A DNA stretch of 64,000 nucleotides from Hyphococcus sp. (GTDB lineage Bacteria; Pseudomonadota; Alphaproteobacteria; Caulobacterales; Parvularculaceae). A program made the position numbers and the translations under genes. The notes beneath the pieces are model-generated. The model did not search any database. It was not told the DNA's origin and saw only the letters and a list, made by a program, of their open reading frames with translations. Below, piece after piece: positions 50,194 through 60,668 of this stretch. The stretch is from assembly GCA_021776375.1 (NCBI GenBank), contig JAJFGA010000043.1, positions 1 to 64,000 of the forward strand, read 5' to 3'. Numbering within the stretch: position 1 is the stretch's first letter; each line of letters starts with the position of its first letter.

Positions 50194-50532
50194 TTAAAAG
50201 CCGAAATAGATCGGTTCCGGGCCAGCCTGCTTGAATTTCTCAGATTTGTCGTCTTCGGTCTCATTTGCGTCTTTGCCCGCATTACATTCATCATTTGATG
50301 AGTGTGAGCCTCGATCGTCAGCCTTGTCGGTCGAATATCCTACCGAACCGGCTATTGCGGTGACTGAGACAGAAAGCTGGTCAACGAAATAAGCAAGCAC
50401 GCCTTTGCTTTCGCGCTTTACCGTCTCGTCGGCAGATTGGCTCGCCGTCATAGACCCGCCTAGCGGGCCAGCCGCCGCGCCGCTAATACATAGCGCGCCA
50501 GCAACGATCGCAGCGGTTGCAAATTTCATCAT
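50194..50532 (-). CDS. Small exported hypothetical protein
   Basis: Signal peptide MMKFATAAIVAGALCISGAAAGP; hydrophilic C-terminus. Confidence 0.55.
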   Translation of the reverse strand: MMKFATAAIVAGALCISGAAAGPLGGSMTASQSADETVKRESKGVLAYFVDQLSVSVTAIAGSVGYSTDKADDRGSHSSNDECNAGKDANETEDDKSEKFKQAGPEPIYFGF

Positions 50533-50721
50533 TGTTCGTGTCTCCTCACGCCTTTATGCACGCGATTGCAGTATAATAGCAACTATCCAGCCCCTCTCCG
50601 ATAGGCCTGAAACTCTTACCATGACGTAACAATTAAGGCATTTTCGGCATTCAGATGGGTGTTCACGCAGATTTTACAATCTTGCAGCGCACAAAATCTG
50701 CGTGACGGCATGCGTCAGCGC

Positions 50722-51834
50722 TCATGAGAGCGCGTCAGCAGCTGCCGTAAAGGGTACATTGAGCGCCTCGGCGACGGCCTGATAGGTGACCATCCCGCGG
50801 TGAATATTGAGGCCATTGCGCAAGTGCGGGTCGTCTCTCATGGCGTCCAGCCCCTTATTGGCGAGGCGCAAGCCATATTGCAGGGTTGCATTGTTCAGCG
50901 CGTGAGATGAGGTCAGCGGCACTGCGCCCGGCATATTCGCGACGCAATAATGCAATACCCCATCGACCACATAGGTCGGATCTTCGTGGGTGGTCGCTTT
51001 TGAGGTTTCAAAACACCCGCCCTGGTCAATCGCAACATCGACGAGGACGGCGCCTTCTTTCATGCTTTTCAGCATGTCGCGGGTCACCAGCTTTGGTGCG
51101 CTGGCGCCGGGAATTAACACCGCGCCAACGACGACGTCGGCGCCTTTGGTTTCGTCTTCCAGCGCTTCAAAGGTTGAGTAACGTGTTTTGGCGCGGCCCT
51201 CGAAGAGATCGTCAAGCTCGGTCAGCCGGCGATGGCTGCGCTCCAGAATGGTTACGTCCGCGCCAAGCCCGACGGCCATGCGCGCCGCATGCGTGCCGAC
51301 AACGCCGCCGCCGATCACGACGACTTTCGCCGGCAAAACGCCGGGAACGCCGCCCATCAAAAGTCCACGTCCGCCCTGATGCGCTGTGAGCGCATAGGCC
51401 CCGGCCTGCACAGAAAGCCGGCCGGCCACTTCGCTCATGGGCGCCAGCAAGGGCAGGCCGCCAAAAGCGTCGGTTACGGTTTCATAGGCAACCGCCGTCA
51501 CGCCAGACTCAATCAGACCACGGGCCTGGTCCGGATCCGGCGCCAGGTGAAGATAGGTATAAAGAATTTGTCCCTCACGCAGCTGCGCCCATTCGCTCGG
51601 CTGCGGTTCTTTTACCTTCACGATCATCTCGCTGTTTGCAAAAACCGTCTTGGCGTCGGGCGCGATCTTTGCGCCGACGGCCTGATAATCACTGTCGCTG
51701 ACTTTAATGCCCGCGCCCGCGCCGGTCTCGACCAGGACGTCATGACCATTGGCGACATATTCGCGAACGCTGCCCGGCACCAGGCCGACGCGAAATTCCG
51801 AGTTTTTGATTTCCTTAGGTACGCCCACCTGCAT
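50722..51834 (-). CDS. ald: Alanine dehydrogenase
   Basis: [51 protein letters not shown]. Confidence 0.96.
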   Translation of the reverse strand: MQVGVPKEIKNSEFRVGLVPGSVREYVANGHDVLVETGAGAGIKVSDSDYQAVGAKIAPDAKTVFANSEMIVKVKEPQPSEWAQLREGQILYTYLHLAPDPDQARGLIESGVTAVAYETVTDAFGGLPLLAPMSEVAGRLSVQAGAYALTAHQGGRGLLMGGVPGVLPAKVVVIGGGVVGTHAARMAVGLGADVTILERSHRRLTELDDLFEGRAKTRYSTFEALEDETKGADVVVGAVLIPGASAPKLVTRDMLKSMKEGAVLVDVAIDQGGCFETSKATTHEDPTYVVDGVLHYCVANMPGAVPLTSSHALNNATLQYGLRLANKGLDAMRDDPHLRNGLNIHRGMVTYQAVAEALNVPFTAAADALS

Positions 51835-51924
51835 GATCTTCTCCTTAAGACGATTTCAGGCGCATTCTATTCTCTTATCTAAGGATATTTTTGATAATTT
51901 ATCGGAATTATGAGATAGTGAAGG

Positions 51925-52422
51925 ATGCTATCCCCAAGTGAGTTGAAATCGAGAACAGGATTCGAAATTATGGATGAGTTTGATGCGGCGATCTTGAACG
52001 TCCTTCAGGAAGATGGACAAACGCCTTTTACCGAACTGGGCGAACAAGTGGGGCTTTCGCCGTCGGCCTGCCACAAGCGCGTCAAGGAGCTGCGCCGGTC
52101 GGGCGTAATCGCGCAACAGGTCGCTATTGTTGATGAGCGCAAGCTGGGGATGGAAACATCCGTATTTATCCAGGCGACATTAAAAAACCAGCGACAGGCG
52201 ACGCTGTCCGCCTTTGAAAAAGCGGTGGCGCTTCATCGTGAGATTATGGAGTGTTATCTGATGGCGGGTCTTTCAGATTACTTGCTGCGCATTCTTTGTC
52301 GCGACGGCGCTGATTATGAACGTATCCACGCCGATATCCTTACCCGGCTTCCGGGCGTCGACCGGGTGATTACCAATTTTTCGATCCGCAAAGTTCTGCG
52401 CCGAACCGCAGTGCGGCTATGA
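51925..52422 (+). CDS. Lrp/AsnC family regulator, divergent from ald
   Basis: MDEFDAAILNVLQEDGQTPFTELGEQVGLSPSACHKRVKELRRSGVI. Start may be ATG 51970. Confidence 0.92.
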   Translation: MLSPSELKSRTGFEIMDEFDAAILNVLQEDGQTPFTELGEQVGLSPSACHKRVKELRRSGVIAQQVAIVDERKLGMETSVFIQATLKNQRQATLSAFEKAVALHREIMECYLMAGLSDYLLRILCRDGADYERIHADILTRLPGVDRVITNFSIRKVLRRTAVRL

Positions 52423-52567
52423 CCCTATATGAGTTGGCGTTCATTAAGACTTGGATAGGGCGGGGTTTTGACAGGGCTGGGCGGCAAAGCCCCGAAAATA
52501 CGATTCAATTTGACCTGTAAAGCTTAAGGCGACGGCAAACCCTCCAGCGCAGTCTTTTTTCTGCCCG

Positions 52568-53311
52568 TTGATGTTGGAGTTGAAAATAATGTTGTCGACT
52601 GCTCGTGTTGCTATCCCCGTTCCCGTCGCCGTACGGCTTAAAACCGACGCTGCATTTTTCGATAATGTAAATGATTATGCGCGCGATGATTTAATCGGTT
52701 TTAAGCGACCGATTGCTGCGGCGTTTGCGTTGATTGCGCCGGTGTCGATGGCGTTTGTTTATCAGGGCGAGGGGGCCATGTCAGCGCTGCAGATTGCGGC
52801 TATGATTATCGCCATTGTCGGCGCCGGGCTCTATTTTGTCGGCAAGCAGGAATGGCCGAACATTGTCGCCGAATTCCAAACGCTCGCGCGTGCTAAAAAG
52901 CACGCCATTGCCGATCTGCGTTGCGGGTTTGGCGAATCGTCCTTTCTCAGCAATGGTCGCAGCCCGCGGTTTTTCGAATATGATCACGGCGTCATCGCGA
53001 TGGCCGATGCGGGTGATCTAAAGACGTTATTCTTCGACATCACCAATGACGGCGCCGATCCGCGCTGGACGCTTTATTGCGATGGCGAGCTGCACCGCCG
53101 GGTCTGGCGGTGGCTGCGCCTGCCGGTCTCGCGCGAGGTGGTCAAATTCACCACCGAGGGCTCAAAACTCGCCAGCACCGGCGCACCCCCCGTAATCGAT
53201 TCGATTGAAGCCTGGGAAGCGGTCAATGTCGCGCTCGGAGAGCCGCTCGATGGATCGCTCATCCACCGGCCCTTCGACGAGCTGGTGGAAATGGTTGAGC
53301 GCCTGGTTTAG
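52568..53311 (+). CDS. Membrane protein of unknown function
   Basis: 247-aa ORF with two central TM segments. Confidence 0.6.
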   Translation: MMLELKIMLSTARVAIPVPVAVRLKTDAAFFDNVNDYARDDLIGFKRPIAAAFALIAPVSMAFVYQGEGAMSALQIAAMIIAIVGAGLYFVGKQEWPNIVAEFQTLARAKKHAIADLRCGFGESSFLSNGRSPRFFEYDHGVIAMADAGDLKTLFFDITNDGADPRWTLYCDGELHRRVWRWLRLPVSREVVKFTTEGSKLASTGAPPVIDSIEAWEAVNVALGEPLDGSLIHRPFDELVEMVERLV

Positions 53312-53372
53312 TCGCTTTCGGGGTGATTTCAGCCCCTTACATTCGCCAGGGCCCGCTGCTACATGACGGTGC

Positions 53373-54326
53373 ATGGCGACCCTGATCGACAACCCCAATG
53401 GCGGCCCGAAACGTCCGCGTCACCCGGAAAAGCAAGCGCGCGCCGACAGCCCGGTTTTGCGCAAGCCGGACTGGATTCGCGTCAAGGCGCCGGTCTCAAA
53501 AGGCTATGCCGCTACGCGTGAGATTGTCCGCTCGCGAGGCCTGCATACAGTTTGTGAAGAGGCGTCGTGTCCGAATATCGGCGAATGCTGGGACAAAAAA
53601 CACGCAACCATGATGATCATGGGCGATACCTGCACAAGAGCGTGTGCGTTCTGCAATGTGAAGACTGGCTTGCCGGGACCGCTTGATGCATCCGAGCCTG
53701 AACACGTCGCGGAAGCTGTCGCTGAAATGGGCTTGAAGCATGTGGTCATCACATCGGTTGATCGCGACGATCTCGCCGATGGCGGTGCGGAACATTTCGC
53801 CAAAGTAGTACGCGCGATCCGTGCCGGCTCGCCTGAAACCACGATCGAAATTTTAACGCCGGACTTTCTGCGCAAGGACGGCGCGGCCGAAGTGGTCATC
53901 GATTCCAAGCCCGATGTCTTCAATCACAATCTTGAAACCGCGCCACGGCTTTATCTCACGATCCGTCCGGGTGCGCGCTATTTTCATTCGTTGCGGTTGT
54001 TAGAAAAGGTCAAGGAGCGCGACCCGCAGATGTTCACAAAGTCCGGCATCATGGTTGGCCTTGGCGAAGACCGAAATGAGGTGATGCAGGTGATGGACGA
54101 CATGCGCTCGGCCGGCATCGATTTCATCACCATCGGCCAATATCTCCAACCGACGCGCAAACATGCGCCGGTCGACCGGTTCGTACATCCCGATGAGTTC
54201 AAGTCTTACGAGACCATGGCGCGCGCAAAAGGTTTCCTTATGGTTTCCGCATCGCCGCTGACGCGCTCATCGCATCACGCCGGCGAGGACTTTGCCAAGC
54301 TGAAAGCCGCGCGCGCGGCGCTTTAA
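53373..54326 (+). CDS. lipA: Lipoyl synthase
   Basis: [13 protein letters not shown] and [13 protein letters not shown] cluster motifs. Confidence 0.98.
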   Translation: MATLIDNPNGGPKRPRHPEKQARADSPVLRKPDWIRVKAPVSKGYAATREIVRSRGLHTVCEEASCPNIGECWDKKHATMMIMGDTCTRACAFCNVKTGLPGPLDASEPEHVAEAVAEMGLKHVVITSVDRDDLADGGAEHFAKVVRAIRAGSPETTIEILTPDFLRKDGAAEVVIDSKPDVFNHNLETAPRLYLTIRPGARYFHSLRLLEKVKERDPQMFTKSGIMVGLGEDRNEVMQVMDDMRSAGIDFITIGQYLQPTRKHAPVDRFVHPDEFKSYETMARAKGFLMVSASPLTRSSHHAGEDFAKLKAARAAL

Positions 54327-54333
54327 TTAGGCT

Positions 54334-54972
54334 CTATGGCTGTCGGCACCGGCGGTCGAGCAAGTTTGCCGCGTCGCCACATAAAATCAGTATATCCTGA
54401 TCTGCAATGTCATCGCCGACCTGCACGTCATTGGTTTGGCGCTGGTCGTTTGTCTGCGAGACGGTGGTCTGGACATTGACCTTGGCGGCCGGGTGTTTTT
54501 GTTTATGGCCAGCGAGTTTCTTGTCGTAGTTGCGTTCAATGTCGCGCAGTCGTTCAGCCAAATCTGAAAAGCGCCGTTCCGCGTCTTTGCGGTCGCTCGC
54601 CGCCATATAGCAACCGGCCTCATCGTAGAGTTTGACTTCCAGGCAGTGTGTATGGGTTTTGCAACGCATAACGACGGCATTGTAACTGGCGTTGATTTCA
54701 GCGCGAAACCGCTCAAGCGACACTCCGGTAATGTCCGGATAGGCGGCGGTCTTGGAAATGATGGACTGGACGGCGGACAGATAGTTTTGCCGGTCATATT
54801 CAAATTGCACTTCGCAGGTTTCAGCGGCGACTTTTTTACGGTCTTCAAGCGTCGGGTGTTGCGGTCCGCCGATGCGTTGATTGCGCACTACAATGTCGTC
54901 AACGGCGACTTTATGGCTGCAGGCCGTGGCGCTTAACGCAGCAATTGAAAGGATAAAGGTTCTGGCGTTCAT
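54334..54972 (-). CDS. Lipoprotein of unknown function
   Basis: MNARTFILSIAALSATACSHK lipobox; start set at ATG 54972. Confidence 0.65.
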   Translation of the reverse strand: MNARTFILSIAALSATACSHKVAVDDIVVRNQRIGGPQHPTLEDRKKVAAETCEVQFEYDRQNYLSAVQSIISKTAAYPDITGVSLERFRAEINASYNAVVMRCKTHTHCLEVKLYDEAGCYMAASDRKDAERRFSDLAERLRDIERNYDKKLAGHKQKHPAAKVNVQTTVSQTNDQRQTNDVQVGDDIADQDILILCGDAANLLDRRCRQP

Positions 54973-55030
54973 GGTTGCCTCCCGCGGCATTCGAAAATTA
55001 TTTGTGGTGAGTTTGGCTGGGATGCGTTCG

Positions 55031-55294
55031 TTAATGCTTTGTCCCTTGCAACTCGAAATCGAAGTTGAGTTCCAAAACACCGAAACAACACACGTAGTGC
55101 GGCGCTGAAAAATACCCCGCCCGAACACCGGCGGCGTACCCAATGCCGAGCACGACGAGTGTTCCCAAGATCGCAATCACGATATGTAAAAACCGATTGC
55201 TCGATGGTTTGGGCGATGCATTGCCGCCGCTTTTTCCGACCTTGACGATGGTAATGTCGTCAAAACTCTGTTTGTCTCCATGCAGCATTGCCAC
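55031..55294 (-). CDS. Small single-TM hypothetical protein
   Basis: HIVIAILGTLVVLGIGYAAGV TM segment. Confidence 0.45.
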   Translation of the reverse strand: MAMLHGDKQSFDDITIVKVGKSGGNASPKPSSNRFLHIVIAILGTLVVLGIGYAAGVRAGYFSAPHYVCCFGVLELNFDFELQGTKH

Positions 55295-55518
55295 CCCTCA
55301 ATATTACTGGTTGTGATATTATTATTAACACAACTATAGGTTATGTTGGCTTTTGCCGTGCGAAGCGCAAAGCTCTATTTTTCCACAAGGCCGGCATGCG
55401 ACAAAGGTTGCAGGCGCTATTCTAGGGCGGCTCACGCATTGAGCTTGTTGTCTTAATCGCTTAAGAATCGGTCGAAATTTAGCATTTCGGGCTTCTGTTT
55501 CTCACATTTGAAAGCGCT

Positions 55519-55590
55519 ATGAGCTTGCTGAAATTATACGATCCTGCCTTGGCCAAATATGGCGTGCTGTCAGCAAAGGCAGCCCGGTGA
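55519..55590 (+). CDS. Possible 23-aa upstream peptide MSLLKLYDPALAKYGVLSAKAAR
   Basis: ATG to TGA; its TGA overlaps the GTG start of the RatA-like gene (GTGA). Confidence 0.35.
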   Translation: MSLLKLYDPALAKYGVLSAKAAR

Positions 55591-56042
55591 CGTCACGGAC
55601 CACCTTGACCGATGTCCCCTATAGCGCAGCGCAGATGTTTGATCTGGTCGCTGATGTTGAGAGGTATCCGGAGTTTTTGCCCTGGTGCATTGCGCTGCGT
55701 GTTCTCAATAAGGATCTGTCTGAAGCGGGGGGAAAGCTGTGCGCTGAGATGATCGTCTCCTATAAGGTTTTTCGCGAACAGTTTAAAAGCGACGTCGCTT
55801 TAGACGTCGCGGACAAAAAGGTTGACGTTTATTATATCGACGGCCCGTTCCGGCGGCTGCACAATCGGTGGCGGTTTGAAGATAATACCCATGGCGGATC
55901 GACCATTCATTTTTTCATCGAGTTTGAATTTCGCAACATCCTCTTGCAATCGACGGCGCGCGCTGTTTTTGAAAAAGCGTTCGCGCGTATGAGTGAGGCG
56001 TTTGTCGCCCGCGCCGACGATCTTTATGGGCGCCCCCGTTGA
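55587..56042 (+). CDS. RatA/COQ10-type SRPBCC protein
   Basis: YSAAQMFDLVADVERYPEFLPWC; IDGPFRRLHNRWRF; FVARADDLYG. Confidence 0.92.
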   Translation: MTSRTTLTDVPYSAAQMFDLVADVERYPEFLPWCIALRVLNKDLSEAGGKLCAEMIVSYKVFREQFKSDVALDVADKKVDVYYIDGPFRRLHNRWRFEDNTHGGSTIHFFIEFEFRNILLQSTARAVFEKAFARMSEAFVARADDLYGRPR

Positions 56043-56074
56043 AGGCGCCGCAGTTTGTAAAAAGGAAGGCGTCG

Positions 56075-56923
56075 ATGAAGTATCGCCATCGCATTTGTGG
56101 ATTGTTGGGTGCGCTTCTCGGCGTCTCTTCGTTGCCGGCGCTGGCTCTTGGTGGTGAGCTGTTTGAAGCACGCCAGATTGCCAAGAGCTGTAAAAGCGCC
56201 GCGTCTGTATCGCTCGCTTCGTTTAAAGAGCGTGATGTGTTGTGCTTGCGAGGCGAGATCGACAAGCGGATGGAAGAGGAAATCACGCGGCGCCTCAGGC
56301 TTCGTCCCCGAAATCTGGCGGTGGTGGTCGACAGCGCTGGCGGTTCGGTTGCTCGCGCGATCAACATTGCGGATCTATTATCGCCGCATGGCTTTGACCT
56401 GATTGTCGCCAAAGCGTGCTATTCGAGCTGCGCCAATTATCTCTTCGTCGCCGCCGGCCGGAAATTCCTGTTAGAGGGCGCCGACATTGGCTGGCACGGC
56501 TCGACCGCGCCGCGCAGTTTTGATCGCTATATCGATATCTTCTTCGCTAAGGACAAACCGCTTGGCGCGTCGGCGCGACAAAAATTACGTAAACGCTATG
56601 AAGCGTCGAAACGTGCGCAGGAAGACTTCGTTCGGAAGTATAAAATTTCCGAGGATATCTATTTTGTGCACTGGAACGCCTACGCCTGCGCCGCTGGCGC
56701 GCCAACCTGGAACAATTATCGCGGCGCGCAAGGCCAGCGCGTCTTTAGCGTGCGCTGGCGGCCGTCCTTGTCGAGCATGGAAAATCGATTTGGGATAGCA
56801 AATGTCACGGCGACGACGCCGGGCAATTATGCAGACAATTTTGTTTCGGTGACGCTGGATGACGGCAAACGAGAGTTGGTCAGCGTATCTGATCGATGCC
56901 TGTTCAAGCCGCAGCCGCGTTGA
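56075..56923 (+). CDS. Exported ClpP-like serine protease-fold protein
   Basis: VVVDSAGGSVARAINIADLL...ACYSSCANYLFVAAGRKFLLEGADIGWHGS; signal peptide from ATG 56075. Confidence 0.75.
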   Translation: MKYRHRICGLLGALLGVSSLPALALGGELFEARQIAKSCKSAASVSLASFKERDVLCLRGEIDKRMEEEITRRLRLRPRNLAVVVDSAGGSVARAINIADLLSPHGFDLIVAKACYSSCANYLFVAAGRKFLLEGADIGWHGSTAPRSFDRYIDIFFAKDKPLGASARQKLRKRYEASKRAQEDFVRKYKISEDIYFVHWNAYACAAGAPTWNNYRGAQGQRVFSVRWRPSLSSMENRFGIANVTATTPGNYADNFVSVTLDDGKRELVSVSDRCLFKPQPR

Positions 56924-56946
56924 AACCCCGCTAGCCAAGGCTTAGA

Positions 56947-57429
56947 TCATCGCCCGATGATCTCGTCGAGCGCGCGGAGGATAAGCTGTAAGGCTTTTTG
57001 AGCGGCCTCGGTCCTGACGAAATCACGCGACCTGGCCTCGAAGATATGGTTCTCGGTTTGAACGCCGTCCCCGCGCCGGGCGAGGCCGAACCACACCAGA
57101 CCAACCGGCTTTGAAGCGCCGCCGCCAGTTGGCCCGGCGATGCCGGTGACGGAAACCGCGATGTCGGCGCGCGAGTGTTGCAGCGCGCCGGCGGCCATGG
57201 CGCCAGCGACTTCCTCGCTGACTGCGCCGTGCTCATCGATCAGCGCCATCGCTACGCCAAGCATCTCGTGTTTGGCCTCGTTGGTGTAGGTGACAAAGCC
57301 GCGATCAACGACAGCCGAAGAGCCGGCAATATCGGTGAGCGCTGCGGTGATCATACCGCCGGTGCAGGATTCCGCTGTAGCGACCATGAAGCCGTTGGCG
57401 CTTGCCTTGTCGATAATGGCTTGCGCCAA
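56947..57429 (-). CDS. pncC: CinA family nicotinamide-nucleotide amidohydrolase
   Basis: VATAESCTGGMITAALTDIAGSSAVVDRGFVTYTNEAK; SVTGIAGPTGG. Confidence 0.93.
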   Translation of the reverse strand: MAQAIIDKASANGFMVATAESCTGGMITAALTDIAGSSAVVDRGFVTYTNEAKHEMLGVAMALIDEHGAVSEEVAGAMAAGALQHSRADIAVSVTGIAGPTGGGASKPVGLVWFGLARRGDGVQTENHIFEARSRDFVRTEAAQKALQLILRALDEIIGR

Positions 57430-57490
57430 TGAGAGTATGTGTTGGTCTGTGGCTATTTTTTGAATCTCCGTTACGGCGCGCTAGTGTCGG

Positions 57491-58210
57491 TTACTGATCT
57501 TGAAAAGTAATAACAAAACTATCGAGCGATCGCTTCGTTACACTATCGGAGAAAAGTTCATATTTTTCAGTCAGCGGATCGCCATCAGGAAAATCCGCAA
57601 GCGTCCAGCCATGATCAGCCACCGGCTCTATATAAAAAATAATCAACTCATGGCGCCGCTCGTCGCCAAGGGCTGTTCCAAAACGTGACATGATGAGTTC
57701 GCCATCAATCGCATAGCCTTTGTCTGCAAACATGTTCAGCGTTGCCGCTGCTTCAAGACCGGGATTGTCGCGGGCCGACGCCGCATTGTCGAAGGCCCAA
57801 GTGTTGTGGACAAAACTTTTGCCGCCAAGGTCAATCCGTTTCGGTGAAAATTTGTAATTGGCGCCGGATAAATTCGCCCCGGGGAGGGCGATATTATACT
57901 GGCCGTCGGCGTCGTCGAGAAACCCCTCGAACTGCACGATGATCAACTTTGTAACACGCCCTTCGTGTGCAACCACCCAATGGTGGCGCTCTGCTAATGC
58001 GATGCCTTTGACAGTCAGCGTTACGGAACCAACATACTCAAATGCGTCATCGGGCTTAAACCGCATAGCTGGGTTGGTTGATGAAACCAGGGCGCCATCT
58101 TGCAGCGTGCGTAATTTCTCAGCGGTTTGCTCGGCGACTTCTGTGCGTTCGCACGCAAATGTGAAAGACGCCAATAAGATGACTGCCGCAACCAATGTTA
58201 ATTTCTTCAT
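57491..58210 (-). CDS. Lipoprotein-like hypothetical protein
   Basis: LLASFTFAC lipobox; 239 aa; 4-bp overlap with ispDF end. Confidence 0.6.
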   Translation of the reverse strand: MKKLTLVAAVILLASFTFACERTEVAEQTAEKLRTLQDGALVSSTNPAMRFKPDDAFEYVGSVTLTVKGIALAERHHWVVAHEGRVTKLIIVQFEGFLDDADGQYNIALPGANLSGANYKFSPKRIDLGGKSFVHNTWAFDNAASARDNPGLEAAATLNMFADKGYAIDGELIMSRFGTALGDERRHELIIFYIEPVADHGWTLADFPDGDPLTEKYELFSDSVTKRSLDSFVITFQDQ

Positions 58211-59415
58211 TGTTTTATCTCCGATTGGGGAAGCGCAACCGTTGCCGTCGCCATCGCGGCAATGCCTTCACGCCTGCCGGTAAAGCCCAATTGTTCCGTG
58301 GTCGTTGCTTTGACAGAAATCCGCGCTGTTTCAATTTTCAAAATTTCGCCCAGCGCCGCACGCATTTTCTCTCGATGGGGCCCGATCTTCGGCGCTTCGC
58401 AAATCAGCGTCACGTCGCAATGGCTAATGCGGCCTGTATGTGCGGCGACCAGATCGCGCGCCTTGGCCAGGAAAACGTTTGACGCAACGCCCTTCCATTG
58501 TGGGTCACTCGGTGGGAAATGATCGCCGATATCGCCTTCGCCGATAGCGCCAAGAATGGCGTCGGTGAGCGCGTGCATGCCGGCATCGGCGTCGGAATGG
58601 CCTTTGAGCTTTTTGTCATGGGGGATTTCAACACCGCAAAGAATGACGGCGTCGCCATCTTCAAAGGCGTGAACGTCAAAGCCGTGACCGGTGCGGTATT
58701 CCATCTCGTCTACTTTCCGTCGCAGCAGAATTTCGGCCATGCCAAAATCTTCCGCCTGGGTGATTTTCATATTGTCTGGCGAACCGGCGACCAGCGCGAC
58801 GCGCATTTGCGCGGCTTCCGCAACTGCGGCGTCGTCGGTCAGCACCTCGCCTTGGGCCGCGCGATGGGCGCTGAGGATTTTATCATAGCCAAAGCCTTGC
58901 GGCGTTTGCGCCCGCCACAACCCGTCGCGCGGCACAGTTGCGTCAATCAATGCGCCGGCGCTCGCGCGCTTAATCGTGTCGTGCATGGGCAGGGCGGCGA
59001 TTGCCCCGTCATGGGTTTGCAACGCGGCGATGACGCGGGTGATGGTCGGCGCATCGATAAACGGTCTTGCCGCATCGTGGATGAGAACATGAGCGGGCGC
59101 GTTCGCCTCAAGGCTTTCAATACCGATGCGCACCGAGTCCTGGCGCTGGGCGCCGCCATCGACCGGCGGCATAAGTTTAGGGTGCGCCAGCAGCCCGGCC
59201 ATCGCTTCTTCATAAACATCGTGATCATCGCGATGAATGATGATGCGCACAGCATCGATATCGCGGTGGTTAAGAAAAGCCTCCGCCGTCCAGGCGATTA
59301 CCGCCCGCTGCCCAAGCGTGCGATATTGCTTCGGCCCGCCAGCGCCAGCCCGCGCGCCGCGCCCGGCGGCGACAATGATGGCGATAGTGTCCGGCTTTTC
59401 CATGTGCAAACTCAT
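58207..59415 (-). CDS. ispDF: Bifunctional IspD/IspF
   Basis: IspD: IIVAAGRGARAGAGGPKQY, HDAARPFI; IspF: RTGHGFDVHAFEDGD, GHSDADAGMHALTDAILGA. Confidence 0.97.
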   Translation of the reverse strand: MSLHMEKPDTIAIIVAAGRGARAGAGGPKQYRTLGQRAVIAWTAEAFLNHRDIDAVRIIIHRDDHDVYEEAMAGLLAHPKLMPPVDGGAQRQDSVRIGIESLEANAPAHVLIHDAARPFIDAPTITRVIAALQTHDGAIAALPMHDTIKRASAGALIDATVPRDGLWRAQTPQGFGYDKILSAHRAAQGEVLTDDAAVAEAAQMRVALVAGSPDNMKITQAEDFGMAEILLRRKVDEMEYRTGHGFDVHAFEDGDAVILCGVEIPHDKKLKGHSDADAGMHALTDAILGAIGEGDIGDHFPPSDPQWKGVASNVFLAKARDLVAAHTGRISHCDVTLICEAPKIGPHREKMRAALGEILKIETARISVKATTTEQLGFTGRREGIAAMATATVALPQSEIKQ

Positions 59416-59472
59416 TTGTAAGCTGTTGGTTTAACGGCTAAACACCCTCGTAGCCAAGGACGCTTAAGAAGA

Positions 59473-60483
59473 ATGTTTTCAATCAACGGCATAAACCTTT
59501 CCAACGCGGTGATCGCAGCGCCGATGTCCGGCATCAGCGATTTACCGTTCCGGCGGGCGGCGGCGCGCCTCGGTGCGGGGATGGTTGTTTCGGAAATGGT
59601 CGCCAGCATTGAACTGGCGCGGGCGCGGCCGGATGTGGTGCGCCGGACGGCTAGTGACGGGGCCATCTTCCCATTGGTGATCCAGCTTGCCGGGCGCGAA
59701 GCGCAGTGGATGGCGCAAGGCGCAAGGCTTGCCGAGGCTGCCGGCGCCGACATCATCGATATCAATATGGGCTGTCCGTCGCGGCAGGTGACCGGCGCGG
59801 CGTCCGGTTCGGCGTTGATGCGCGATCTGGACCACGCCTTGCGGCTGATTGAGGCAAGCGTGGCGGCGACGTCAAAGCCGGTGTCGCTGAAAATGCGTCT
59901 TGGCTGGGACCATGATTGCCTCAATGCGGCTGAGCTTGCAGCAAGGGCGCAAAGCGCCGGCGTGCAGATGATTACTGTCCATGGCCGCACACGCTGCCAG
60001 TTTTTTACCGGCAAGGCCGACTGGTCCGCCCTGCGCGCGGTAAAGGAGGCGGTCGAAATACCCATTATCGTTAACGGCGATATCGTCGATGATGCGACTG
60101 CGCGCGACGCCTTGTCCCAGTCCGGCGCTGACGGCGTGATGATCGGGCGGGCGATGATCGGCCGGCCATGGCTCGCCGGCGTTGTGGCGAGGGCGTTGGC
60201 GACTGGCGAGGCGATGACGCCGCCGTCGCTGGACGCCCAGAAAGACGCAGCGCTGGTGCATTATGCTGAGACTATCGCCCATTATGGCGCGCCGCTCGGT
60301 GTCAGGATGGCGCGAAAACACCTTGCCGCTTATGTCGATCATGCGCCGATTGATATTGATCCGGCGTTGCGCCGGGCGTTCCGGGCGGCCATCTGCCGGA
60401 TCGCGGCGCCGGAACGGGCTGCGGAAGCCTTGAGCGCCTTTTTTGAGCGTGATGACGCCACACTTGAATGCTTCGCCGCCTGA
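59473..60483 (+). CDS. dusB: tRNA-dihydrouridine synthase (NifR3/DusB)
   Basis: APMSGISDLPFRR; DINMGCPSRQVTG; VHGRTRCQFFTGKADW. Confidence 0.96.
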   Translation: MFSINGINLSNAVIAAPMSGISDLPFRRAAARLGAGMVVSEMVASIELARARPDVVRRTASDGAIFPLVIQLAGREAQWMAQGARLAEAAGADIIDINMGCPSRQVTGAASGSALMRDLDHALRLIEASVAATSKPVSLKMRLGWDHDCLNAAELAARAQSAGVQMITVHGRTRCQFFTGKADWSALRAVKEAVEIPIIVNGDIVDDATARDALSQSGADGVMIGRAMIGRPWLAGVVARALATGEAMTPPSLDAQKDAALVHYAETIAHYGAPLGVRMARKHLAAYVDHAPIDIDPALRRAFRAAICRIAAPERAAEALSAFFERDDATLECFAA

Positions 60484-60668
60484 TCGTCACACGACGTATT
60501 ACCGACTGTTTCATTTTAGCCACATTTGTGTTGATTTCTTGCAACAATCGACGCAGCATCACCCGTGGTTCGTGGCTTGCACTGGTTTGCAGCTTGCAGG
60601 CGGCTAATCAGCCACGGCTCCGGCGTGGGCGACTTTGCTAGCGCACACAACCGGAGGGACGAGAATAT

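Noticed and set aside
58498-59421. 307-aa plus-strand ORF antisense to ispDF
   Set aside because: Shadow ORF of a conserved gene with no recognisable domain.
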